Assembly: GCA_036971475.1 (NCBI GenBank) | Contig: JBAIZL010000005.1 | Location: 168,511,886-168,575,885, forward strand | Reading direction: 5' to 3' | DNA from: Prosapia bicincta | Taxonomy: Eukaryota > Arthropoda > Insecta > Hemiptera > Cercopidae | DNA: 64,000 bases | Part shown: piece after piece, positions 31,040 through 42,383 of the stretch | Layout of the letters: each line of letters opens with the position of its first letter | Position numbering within the stretch: position 1 is the first letter of the stretch | The notes under the pieces: model-generated | Database searches by the model: none | What the model was told of the DNA's origin: nothing | Seen by the model: the letters and a program-made list of their open reading frames with translations, nothing else | Program-made: the position numbers and the translations under genes

Positions 31040-32015
31040 TCTGGTCGGCAGCCACAAACCCCCATGGAAGCAAAATAAAATGATTATAAATTTAAATCTG
31101 CCTTCTCACCTAACTAAAGAAGATCCCGAAGAAGCACTTCAGCAGGAGTCACTGGAAATGGTTCAGAATCTCTACTTGGACTCCATTCAAATCTACAACA
31201 ATGGGTTAGTAGACCTAGTCTAACATAAGTCAGGAGCGGGATACTATAACCTCTTAACCAAAGAAGAATTTTATATACCAGTGAATGAAGCCTCCAGTTT
31301 CGATGCAGAGTTTTGCTGGCAATAAATGTAGCATTGGTAAACTGTCTTCAGTTCTAGGCAGAGAAATTCTGTGTACTCACTGACTCCAAGAGCGCCTTGT
31401 ACATGATAGAAAAACAGGAACCAGGAAGCTACTCGTTCAGATTTAAATAAAAACAGCTCAACAATCTCAATAAAAATAAAAAACAAATACAGTTTCAGTG
31501 AACCCCTCCTACTGCGACATTGATTGCAATGAAAAAGCAGGTACAATCGCCTAGTGAGCAGCAAAAATGGGTCCGGTTTTCTTACCCCAATACTCCCTGA
31601 AGAAATGCCTGAGTGGTGAGAAAGCATCAGTCAGAGTCGGATGGATCCACTAAAGGTAGAAACCTCTATGCCATACAAAAATAACCAAATGACCTAGAGA
31701 CGTATCAAGGAATTCCCACATCCACAGCCTCCTTTGCAACCCAAGCAAGGATTGGACATACCTTTTCAAATTTAATTTAAGTGAATCTGACCTCTGCCCC
31801 AACTATAGAACAGAATAGGAATCCCTGGACCATATCCTCTGGGGATGCTCCTCACCAATTCCATCAAGAGCACCTCTGCTGTCTGCACTAGGAGGCTGGA
31901 ATAACATGAGAACAATATCAATAAACAATTTTGGACCTTAGCTGCAGCTTATTATGGACAGCGGAGTCACATGAACCTGGACGACTGCAGCAAGAAGTAA
32001 GAAGTAAGTAAGACT
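31040..32015 (+). pseudogene. RNase H-bearing non-LTR retrotransposon 3' remnant (copy 1)
   Basis: Text such as HLTKEDPEEALQQESLEMVQ then DSIQIYNNG at 31,100-31,215 matches the spacer and start of the RNase H domain seen better preserved at 38.6-39.1 kb. Zinc-knuckle-like CPNYRTEXESLDHILWGCS text lies around 31,797-31,850, and the shared 3' end AAGAAGTAAGAAGTAAGTAA is at 31,990. Most frames are broken. It is the degraded 3' part of a LINE of the I/R1-like RNase H group; the clade is not certain. Confidence 0.6.
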
Positions 32016-33590
32016 CCGTTTATTTGTAATGGAGTTTACTACAGTACACCAGCCAATTCTGCTTAGTATATTTTGCTATTAATAGCTATTTTAATAGTCA
32101 TCCTACAGAATTATATTATCTCATCTAACGTTAATAATACATATCCTACAGATTTGCTTTCTTATATAACTTGTTAGTGACATAAGTTACCTAAACAATG
32201 CAAAAAATATGTAGCCCAATTATTTTTATTGATATCACTTGGCAAAAAACACTGTAATGAGGACAACGTAACCGTGCATTTGGCTTTGAGAGATCGCAGG
32301 AAGCGAGACGGGAGGTAGAGCGCCAGTATAAATACTTTCTTACAAAGATGATAAGGACTGTCAAAACACTGAATTGGATGTGATGGTAGATATTAGATAA
32401 GTTTGATCATAAATGAGCTTTGGAATAAAGTAAAAAAACAATTTTGAAATATGTGTAGAAATATCGGATGCAGAAGCTGTTGATGTACAAAACATTCTGA
32501 ACATGTTGATGTATGTAACATGTTTCAAGAAGTGGTAGTATACTTATAAGAGTATTAGTATGTTTTAAGAAGTGGAGAAATATTGTGTTAGAAAACATAC
32601 TCCTGGTATTTTTCACAAGACACATTTCGCACTAGATCAGAGCATTGTTCAATGTTCTGAGTCATGAACTAGTCTTGTGATATAAATGAAAATAATTACT
32701 TAATACACTGTTGTGTAAATGATATTTAAAAATAATTGTTAAAAAACCTCAAGATGTACAACACAAAACTGCAAAATAAATAGTTTTACTTTCAGATTCC
32801 ATCAGAATAAAATTTTAGTATTGGTTAATTTTGGTAAGAAACCAGTGTATTTACAGGAAGATGTGTTTGTAAAATATTATACATCTGGTTTTGAGGAGCG
32901 ACAGGTAAAATTAAAAGCTTTTTTCAAGAACTTTCATGGCAGTAAGTTTATTTGGATGAAAATGACCAAAGCTGTGGTATTTTTGTTAAATGTATAAAAC
33001 ACATTTATACCTATAAAGAGTGTGTATACCTATAATACAAGAATTTTGCATCACCTTATCAGTAAAAAAAATATACATTTAGTAGTCTTATCTAATGAAG
33101 CATCGGCTCTCTTTTTAAAGTTCAAAAATTATAATTTTGTATAACAATTGTAATTATTTAATTATATTGTCTGATAACAAAAATATGTTACAAGTGAACA
33201 TTTATGTAAATGTGTGTGTACAAAAAAATTGTAGAAAATATTAGGCTTACACTATATTTATAGGTACACCGAATTGTTAATGCATTAGTAAAATACTGTA
33301 GTTATAAATATTAAAAAAAATTAAAGTTCTGTAACTTACAATTTTTTATAATTAGAACATTAAAAACTTCTATAGGTGATTAATTAATTGTATATTGGAG
33401 CTGTTTCATGTTATGACTATTGTTTAGTTCTGGGTAATGTGCTAAATTTGCTTCCCAAATTCAGTGAATTCCTGAAAATTAGTGTAATTACATTCGATGA
33501 TCTTCCAGGCAACATAAAAGGCTTCTTATTTGACAGTTTAAAATGACAATTTTTCCTTTTTTAAGAACTTTGTCTTTATAATCATACAAC
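32016..33590. other. AT-rich stretch with a dispersed repeat fragment
   Basis: No gene. Near 32,605-32,690, CACATTTCGCACTAGATCAG then AGCATTGTTCAATG matches repeats at 39,840 and 61,935. CCTCAAGATGTACAACA near 32,747 matches 62,037. These look like broken pieces of one fold-back family whose best copy is at 61,870-62,055. Confidence 0.5.
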
Positions 33591-33591
33591 T

Positions 33592-33966
33592 TTTGTATCA
33601 TTCCTGTATTCAATACCACAAGCTTTATTCTTCAAAATGTTTGTACAATGTCATTCAAGTTTTAACAAGTATGAAGATAAACATGTATCATTCCTGTATT
33701 CAATACCACAAGCTTTATTCTTCAAAATGTTTGTACAATGTCATTCAAGTTTTAACAAGTATGAAGATAAACATGTATCATTCCTGTATTCAATACCACA
33801 AGCTTTATTCTTCAAAATGTTTGTACAATGTCATTCAAGTTTTAACAACTATGAAGATAAACATGTATCATTCCTGTATTCAATACCACAAGCTTTATTA
33901 TTAAAAATGTTTGTACAATGTCATTCAAGTTTTAACAAGTATGAAGATAAACATGATTCTGGTATT
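33592..33966. repeat. 90-bp tandem repeat, about 4.1 copies
   Basis: Units start at 33,601, 33,691, 33,781 and 33,871 (TTCCTGTATTCAATACCACA), an exact period of 90 with few substitutions, and a partial fifth copy. Because 90 is divisible by three, repeated open frames appear, but there is no sign of a real protein. Confidence 0.97.
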
Positions 33967-34560
33967 CAATTTTTTTATCAAATGTACTTCTTTGTTTTTA
34001 TGTACACTATTACCTAATAATAGAAATTATTTGTCTCGAGATGAGAGTCTCACTATAAAATAAAAGTTATTTAGACAGGAGCCTTTTCTTGAATCCACTG
34101 CATTCTCATGCAATATTTCCTAGCGTAATAGAGATCAAATCCTGTTATAACAGAATCAACAGGACTGCGAAGAACACTTCAATAAATTGAAATTTTGTTA
34201 TAACAAAAAGTAGGCTAATTGTTATATTACAGTACTACAATGCATTAAATAATTTTATTCTTACCTTTTGAAATTTATAGAAGTTATTGTTGAATAAAGT
34301 AGTTGAAATTAAACTGAATATATGTTCATTGACCCAGGAATGGTATCACCTCCACTCCACACATTAATGGAAATGTGTAGTCTCTACTTCAGAACAAATA
34401 AATTAAACATTAGAGTTATCTTTAATATACACACGAACATAATAAACTACAATGTTTTGAAGGATTTCTAACGTTTTTGAGATATGTAATCTTTATTTAC
34501 ATAGTCTACACATATTTCTCCTCGGTGATACAAGCAAATATGCTTAGCTCAGATACCACA
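33967..34560. other. non-coding stretch, possible Tigger terminal region
   Basis: CCTGTTATAACAGAATC and TTTTGTTATAACAAAAAG near 34,140 and 34,190 resemble the ATAAC-rich ends of Tigger elements, and comparable text occurs near 36,930. Otherwise nothing recognised. Confidence 0.35.
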
Positions 34561-34899
34561 CTGGAAATGAGTCACCTTTTTTTTTTAACTGGACAAATAG
34601 CACAATTTTATTGTTCCTGGCTCACTGGGAACTTTTAGAGTGGGGGATGTTGATGGACCACCAATATCTTCAATATGTTACTTGTAATGTCTAGAGAGAT
34701 TTTGTAGTTTGTTGTTGCAAAATGAAGAGTAGTGAGCTCTACACACGTCTCCGGCAAACGCTCCCCTTGACATGGGTTTCTTGATTGTTTGTTTTGGACA
34801 TAGATAAAATGAGTTGAGGAGCATGCTGTTCACAATTCTATAGAGAACACTTACAGGCTGTCTTTTAGTTTTTCGGAAACATTACATTACTTCTAAAGT

Positions 34900-36420
34900 G
34901 CCTACAACAATTTTAGTGGCACCACAAAATTCAACGATAGTCTTTCTAATTTCTAGTTTAGTCTTTCTAAATTTGGATGCATAACTTGTTCAGCATCATT
35001 AGTCTGAACACCATTATCACTGTTGCTGTCTTGACTAATACTAGTTGGTTCCCTCCTATCTTGTTGACTTGTCATTCCATTTTTACCATCTCAAGGAATA
35101 AAATCCGGGTTTATATCTGTATCGTCAGCTTCGGTATTCTTATCAGGCTCGGAAACTTCATCTTCTCTCTCTCCACCACCAATCAAATCCCTATCATCCC
35201 CATACTATTATATTCATCACAGTCATTTTCCTCTAGTTGCAATAAAACCGTGGTCTGCAAACGACACATCCTTGTCAGAAGTGTCTTCATCACCAGTTTC
35301 AGTCTATCTAAATTGTAGACAGTTGACACTATTACCTATACATTTCCCCCAATTTCGTTGTCACTCGGTTCATATCTCAGAGTAAAATGGTACCCACATT
35401 AACATAGTCCTCAAAACCACAGGATTCTATAAATCAGTTGCTTCATTTCCCTCCCCACACATTATTTAATTTCAGGTTCTTGTTGGGTTAGTTTGAAAAT
35501 TTTCAAATCTAGATTCAGTAGAATTTTGTGAAGTAAAAGTGTCCTGTAAGCTACCTTAACAGATCGTATGATACACAGATCGAGTGGTTGTAAGACGACA
35601 GTACAGTTGAACGGAAAGAATTCAATACCTACGTTTTCTAATCTGCTTGTAATTGTATGAGCTTAACACTAAAAAATTTTCTTGTCTAAATGCACCAACC
35701 ATTTGTTGAAAATAGGTTTTGTTATCTAAGCAAATTTGTTTCTACAATAAGAACATGGAAGAGTTAAGGTTTTTAAAGACTTGCCAATGATTATTGGTTT
35801 CTTTTTCGGTTCTATTTGTATTACAACAAAATAATGCTGTAACACGAAATTTAGATGATTTCTCACCCTTCCGCAGCTAGCGTATGATATGGTAACAGTT
35901 GATAACATATGCTGGTTTCATTGACATTAAAAATGTTTTCCAGGCTGAACTTAATAGAAACGGGTAATTCTTCTCCACAAAACATCTTACAAGTTATTCC
36001 CAATCTTTCGTGGTATTGATCAAGACATCCAACACCTTTTCTTGATTATTTGTTTACTAATTAGCATATTGTTAGGCCTGACATCAACAAACCATGAATA
36101 AAAACTGCCTTGTCTAAATCACCATGTAATGCACTGTGACGATTTTTCTAAATAAGTGTAAGGCTACATACAAGGCATTTTCGATTTTTTTTTGGTCTTT
36201 CAAAATTGTAGATAGTGCAATTCCAAAATCTTTAGCTACAACTATTTTTGTCCTGCCTGAATCAACAACTTTTCAATTCCTACTCTTTCTATATATACCC
36301 CCGTATATACCTTTCAAAACCATAATAAAATACATTTTATTCATCCACTCATTCAAAATTTTAATACTTTCTATCTTATTTAATAAAAAGTAAAATTTTT
36401 TGGTTGACCTAAGTAGAAAT
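34900..36420 (-). pseudogene. CENP-B/Tigger-like transposase relic
   Basis: Right to left on the minus strand: a helix-turn-helix end (VAKDFGIALSTILKDQKKIE) around 36,190-36,250; IFNVNETSICYQ around 35,900-35,930, containing the position of the first catalytic Asp (here Asn); KGEKSSKFRVTALFCCNTNR around 35,820; and IEFFPFNCTVVLQPLDLCII around 35,570-35,620. An acidic C-terminal part (EVSEPDKNTEADDTDIN) lies near 35,110. This order is that of Tigger (TIGD-like) transposases. It is broken by stops and frameshifts and differs from the pogo/Tigger relic at 4.6-5.8 kb. Confidence 0.65.
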
Positions 36421-37379
36421 TTACTTGAATTTTTTTATATTACTTATTATGTCAAGTTTGTCTTTGATGGTAAACTGAAATCTTTGAACCCTTTATTTCT
36501 CAATTATAAACTTATTTGTTTTAAATACAATAAACTATTGGCAATTAAAGTTACTGGAACGCTCACTGTAGATTGTACTACAAGGTATAACATGATACTG
36601 TACTAGAACTTCTGAACGTCACAATTGCTAACAAGAAACTAACACTTAGTCCTTGGCCAAGGATAGTTGATAACTCAATGTATTGAGAGTGCAGTTTCAG
36701 AAATAAGTTATCACATATAAAAGGATGTTTTCCGCATTCTTTAAAATAATACACACAGTGATTCATTTGTTTCCTTTCAATATAGCGATCCTTAAGAAAC
36801 AGTAATTATATTTTTTAAGTGGAAAAATATTTTGTTATAATGAAATTTATGTGTTATTGTTTCATTAAAACGGGATTTTTTACACACATATTCATATGGC
36901 AAGCCAAACAAAACACAATACAAATTCATTATACCGAAAATTTCATTATACTGGTAATTGTTATATTGTGATTTGTCTTGTAGCAACATTAGTAGGTAAT
37001 AGTAATACTTTCTATGACCTTACAAGTTCTTTTTCAATTCCATAGATGTGTTTATCAATATGTTATAGACCTCTTTGTTCATGTTCCTACTTTTTAGGCA
37101 GAAAACATTGTAGCTTTGTGGTTCCCCAGAAATGTCTGAGATGATATAGAGAATGCTGAAGTTATGTAAAATGAACTTAACTGATTTAGTCTGCCCACAA
37201 ATGCTAGGGCTATTTGTCAGCATTTCTCGAGTTATAGTTGTAGACTCTAGCTTTGACACCAACTGGCCTGTTTGATATTAAATGTACATTATTGTAAAAT
37301 TCTTTAAATATATAATTTTGTGGACCTTGTCCATGATGTTTGGTGAAATTTTAATGTTGAAATTTGGTAGCATCATTAC
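36421..37379. other. non-coding stretch
   Basis: No gene. ATTCATTATACCGAAAATTT near 36,925 may be the right end of the adjoining Tigger-like element. Confidence 0.4.
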
Positions 37380-37399
37380 ATACACAAACATATAAATTA

Positions 37400-37870
37400 A
37401 ATAAAATTTTTATGAACTTATTGAGACAAAACATTTTTAACTGCACTAGGCTACCCTCATCAGTGTTGGTTGCAAGGATGCTTTGTTGAACTACACAGTA
37501 TTGGTTTTAAGTCAGTGTTAGATAATGTGATAAAAATTGGATGTAATTTGCTAGTGCGGTCTTTTTTTAATTAATGTGTTTGACACCTGAGGCTTTAATG
37601 TGGTTAAAATGATACCCAATTATCTTTAACTAGCCACATAACTGAAAAAAGTTTCAACTATACAGATATCAACAACTTAGAAATTCTCCATATCAACAAA
37701 GAGGAACCATCTAAAACTACTAGGCAATATGAAATTTACAATCAACCTGGAGCACAAAATAAAAACGTAATAAATTAACTAACTCAGTATAAATTACATG
37801 GACTCTTTGACCACATTATTAAACACTGGTGTCTAGTTCAACATTGCTTACAGGCACTGATAAAGATTGT
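37400..37870 (+). mobile_element. Penelope-like remnant: endonuclease C-terminus between terminal repeats
   Basis: Plus-strand codons from about 37,660 read YTDINNLEILHINKEEPSKT then TRQYEIYNQPGAQNKNV, matching the region C-terminal to GIY-YIG in the copy at 9.1-9.3 kb. To its left, 37,420-37,490 is a Penelope terminal repeat in inverse orientation (minus: CACTGATGAGGGTAGCC). To its right, CACTGATAAAGATTGTCC near 37,857 is a related end. So it is a short internal piece trapped between inverted ends. Confidence 0.65.
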
Positions 37871-38236
37871 CCATTTCACTTGAAAGCAGTCGGTTTAAAA
37901 CATATTCTTTAAAGGTAAATTCTATTTGTTGTAATATTACTAAGGAATCTCTAAATTCATTGAAATGATTGATATTATATAGGTGAGAGACCTATTTATC
38001 TTTTTATTAGTATTTATAATTGCCATTCATAGTTTCATCTGTTGCCAGACCTGATGTCCTTTGGAGAGCTCTCATTTATTAGAAGAGTTCTGAGATTGAT
38101 TTTTAGACCAAAGCTGAGAATTGTGGATAAAACTAATAATAAAAAAGAAATAATTGATTTTAGTTAAAATGTTGGTTTTGAACCTAGGTGGTGCCCATGA
38201 AAGTTATAAATAAATAATATACTCACTATTACCATT
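37871..38236. other. non-coding spacer
   Basis: No recognised features. Confidence 0.4.
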
Positions 38237-38238
38237 TA

Positions 38239-39744
38239 CAGTAAACTCCCGATTATCCGTGGGCGGTTTAACCAGTTTTCCGATTATCCGGGGTCTGCCA
38301 TTGTTTTACAAATATCCAATTTTTATTCCAATCATATTCATGTGTTTAAATTTTCAAACGGTGAATTACGATGTAAATACATATAAGGCTTAATAGAAGT
38401 TAAGATGAAGGGAATAGATATGTAAATATGTACGTACTAATTTTTACATTGAAAGGGAAGCATCTGAAAGGCCAGCGAAATAAAAGGTTCGAGCAGACTA
38501 CTGTATATGAGACATCTTCTAAGACATATACTCTTAGGACGGCTGCGACGCCGGAGCCCATCCCGGTGGTCTTGGATGTGCCGCCATGGGAGCGATGCGA
38601 CTTCTCAGCACATACAGTGTTACCATCTGGCAAAACTAAGAGAGGTGTGGAGAATCAGGACAGCCTAAGGATCGAGGCCCTGGAAATGATACAGGAGAGA
38701 TATGAGGATTGGACAAGGATTTATACGGATAGGTCGATGGATCTGGGTGAGGCCAGGGCGGGTGTGGGCTATTATAATGAGGAAATGGGAGAGGAGTACC
38801 ATGTACCGGCGGGTTCGGCTTCTAGTATGGATGTGGAGATCATGGCGATAAATGCGGCCCTAATGAGCTGTAGGGGTCAACAAGTGGATAAAGTTTGTAT
38901 AACAGACTCAAAATCGGTGGTGCAGGCCATCGAGGCTGATGAACCAGGACCATATTACTTCCGCACTAGGGAAACTAAAGCTCCGTTACATCAACTCATT
39001 AAAGAGGGCAAGTGCATCGCCCTCCAGTGGATTCCTTCTCATTGTAGGATTCGAGGAAATGAAAGAGCAGATCGGATCTCAAGGGCCGCTTCCGGGATGG
39101 GGCCCGTGCAGCCGATAAGGTACTCGATGACTAAATGCAGGAGAGACATAGTTATAACAATGGAATGGACCCCAAGGTGGAATGGGGGGGGGGACTACTG
39201 GCAGAAGCGTTTTCCGCATCCAAGACACACCAGCTCCCCCAGACTGATATCGTGGAGTCAGAAGACTGGTCGCAACCTTCGCTGAGGGGCCAGAATGGGG
39301 CATATAATATGCAATTTTTACCTGAGACGATTCAAGTCACTGTGCTGTTTGTGACAGTGGAGAGGAGACGTTGGAGCACATATTGTTGAGGTGTGGATCC
39401 ATTAACCCGGCAAGAGAATCCCTGCGGAGGACACTGGGATATAGCGGAGATCCGATAAGGGTCATAATGCGAACAAAGAAATATTGGGCATTGGCCGCAG
39501 CAGTATACCATGGACATCGAGTCGTCGGCATCTCCTGATGCTGGAAGCTCGTACAAAGAAGTAAGAAGTAAGTGAAGATTATTTGTGAATTTCACTAACT
39601 GGGGTCATTATTTGTGTAACTTATGGTATAATAATCGATTATCGATAGTTTTGCGTATTCTTTGTTCATAGCGGATTATCCGGGGAATTTGGTTATCCGT
39701 CATTACCGGGCCACCCTATTCCACGGATAATCGGGAGTTTACTA
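38239..39744. mobile_element. pogo/Tigger-like TIR element containing a LINE fragment
   Basis: The left end CAGTAAACTCCCGATTATCC (38,239) and right end GGATAATCGGGAGTTTACTA (to 39,744) are inverted repeats. TA flanks both sides (38,237-38,238 and 39,745-39,746). Subterminal GATTATCCGGG-type strings occur on both sides. This end type is usual for Tigger/pogo MITEs. The interior is not a transposase but the 3' part of a non-LTR retrotransposon (38,430-39,590), probably inserted into a MITE and now framed by its ends. Confidence 0.8.
38480..39537 (+). pseudogene. non-LTR retrotransposon RNase H and C-terminal zinc motif (copy 2)
   Basis: The frame contains an RNase H domain: TRIYTDRSMD (38,717-38,746; the usual TDGS has R for G), MDVEIMAINAALMSCRGQ (second acidic residue in VEI), VCITDSKSVVQAIEAD (third), and LQWIPSHCRIRGNERAD (the histidine/aspartate end) to about 39,075. 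After a frameshift near 39,190, the C-terminal knuckle CLCDSGEETLEHILLRCGS and a tail ending HGHRVVGIS follow to 39,537, then AGAAGTAAGAAGTAAGTGAA, the family's 3' end. It is the 5'-truncated 3' portion of a LINE (I/R1-like, RNase H-bearing); RNase H degrades the RNA of the hybrid. Confidence 0.85.
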
Positions 39745-39746
39745 TA

Positions 39747-42379
39747 TCTAAGTTTTAAAAATAACTGAAAATATAATTATATTTGTTTTTATTGATATCT
39801 CTTGACAAAAAAACACTACTTACTGATATTTTTCACCAGACACGTTTCACACTAGATCAGTGCATTGCCCAACACAACTGCTAAAAAATTTCAGCAAGAT
39901 TTGCCTGATACAATTCTAACGCATTAACTAAATATATGCACTATAACTGGACAGCCTAATTTCATTGCTGAATAGTGTTTAAATTAACATTTTTGTTTTA
40001 ATCAACTGAGTTCTTTTAGACAATAGAAAAATGTTGACCAACAGTTAGAACGACAAGGCATGTGCTAAATATAAATGTCGAATGAACAACTCATACCATC
40101 AGGATAGTTAGCCACTTTCCAAATGTTACTAAAATCAATAAAATAATCTTAATTTTTATTCTATCATATTACAGTCTGAGTAAAATAATACAGACATAAT
40201 TTACTTTATATATAGACATGGTTTTTATAAGATATTATATTTGAATACCAGAATAAATGAACTTGTACTGTACTTTCAAAACTGTTGAAATTTAAAATAT
40301 ACTCAACTTTTACTTCTATATTGGAAGGGCTATATCTGTAATTCATCCACTTCTGTGACATACTGCAGTTGATTGTAAGCAAACAGTGTGATTAAGTACA
40401 CACTGTACTTGTGTGAGTTATAAAATTAAGCTGATATTCCAAAAAACTCATTTGATTAGCAAATGTTTAAAAGCATAATCTATCTTATTGGATTATATTA
40501 ATTTTCATTTTTAATAAGAATAAATAACCATAGTTATTAGATTTCCTTTCATGAAACAAATGACACTATAGATGCTGTATTTATGTTGATAATTATTATT
40601 TTATCGTTTGTATAACAAACTGAGAAACGTATATACTAGAAAAGATAATTATATTTTTAAAATAATTGTAAAGAAATAAACTATTACCTCCCATTATTTT
40701 AGCTAAAATGTGACTAATATTTTAGTCAATCTCAGATATTTACCTGGTAACTGAAATAGATTATTTTAAACAATTTTTTAAGGATGAAACCTCTACTTCA
40801 TACAACAGCATAGAAAATATAAAACATCAGAGTATACAATTCTTAGTTCAATGCTGGAAAACAATTTCTTGAGTGAACCCTAACACTTGATTCCTGTCCT
40901 TATTTTAGATGCTGATCATATAAAAAACCACTGACCTTTTCTTTTGCTGCCTCAACTTGTGTGTCATCAATTATTTGTTGCATACGGTATAATATTGAGT
41001 AATCGTGTGCCAACGATAGTCAGTTGTTGAATGTTTAGTAGGCTTGACCCTTGTTAATGCTACCTTCTCTGTGCTTCAAGGACGTGCAACATGGTTTTTT
41101 TGAATTAGCTCATGTTTTTGCCTCTCAAAACACTCACGATAAAGAAAATATATTTAAAATTCTTTTGTCAACATGTTTTGTCAACATTACCTTCATTCAC
41201 AAAACTTAACTCTGTACTTCTCCTTTATAGTAGAGTTTAAAGTTTTGTGAATAGAGTTAATCCGAAATGTATCATAAAAAACATGCTTGAATGTTAGGAA
41301 AGGCAGGAATGTACTTAAATTTATAAAAAATATTTATATACGTCTTTGGAATGACAAGACAAAGTAGAATTTCTATTGCTGTCTAAAGTTTCCTATAAAC
41401 AACTTATAAGCTGCCCTTTAGGTCAATCTTTTAGTCTAGTCCTTATAGTTTAGTTATATCTTAGTTGTGTTGAGATTGTCAGAGTTGGGCTGCATGCTAC
41501 TAGATAGTGTGCCGTGAACTTAAAGTTTTAAGATGACAATGACGGTTTGTGACTAGGTAGTTTTCTAATGTAATTAGTGTAAATATGTTTTTCTAAATTA
41601 TTTTAGTTTTTTACAATAGTAAAGTGAAAAATTAGTTGCATGAATATGGGGGGGGGCTGTGATCAACCGTTAAGCATGAAACAGTAAGTAATATTTTAAA
41701 CAAAATTAATTTTACACATTTATCATTTCCTAACAGTGATCACAAATAATAAATTAAATTTATCATTTTGTTTTAAAAATTATTATCAAGTAATAATTAC
41801 CTAATTTAATTTAGTAATTATTACTTAATAATAATATAATTTTCAATATTACTTAAAATATTTACATAGCGAAATACAACTTAAATGATACACGGAATTA
41901 TTACTCGCTGAGTCGCTCTTTACAAGGACCATTTAAGCTAAAACAGGTTATTGTTAATTAAAAATGTTTTTTTGTTTTTTTCCAGGCGAAAAACCTATCA
42001 TGGTTATCATGATGGTTAAGTAATATAACAATTTTACTTAATTGAGAAACAAAATGTTACTCCTTACTTGTGATGATTTCGTCAATATTAAAAAAATTCC
42101 TCACTGTTGATCAACCGATGGACAGAGAAATATATGCTACACTTGCTTCACCATCTTATTCTCATCATACATGAAATTATTGACAATAAAGCTTTAAGGC
42201 TACATGTTTACCTAGAACCCGCTTTTAAGTAATAATACAGAAATAGTTCACAGAACAAATCTTTCAAAGAAATAAGTTTCACACTTCACAATAGAAATCT
42301 GATAACTGTTTATAACAATAACAATAAACAAAATCTGGCGATGGGTCACTCACTTTTAACAGATTGTACACTTTTCATT
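39747..42379. other. AT-rich stretch, no gene
   Basis: Nothing coding recognised. CACGTTTCACACTAGATCAG near 39,840 is a fragment of the repeat family seen at 32.6 and 61.9 kb. The rest is unassigned AT-rich DNA. Confidence 0.5.
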
Positions 42380-42383
42380 TTAA

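Noticed and set aside
33592..33966. CRISPR-like regularly spaced repeat
   Set aside because: The units are contiguous 90-bp copies with no unique spacers, in an animal genome.
34977..35318. Plus-strand 113-residue open frame
   Set aside because: The minus strand of the same segment reads as the acidic tail of a Tigger-like transposase, so this is a shadow frame.
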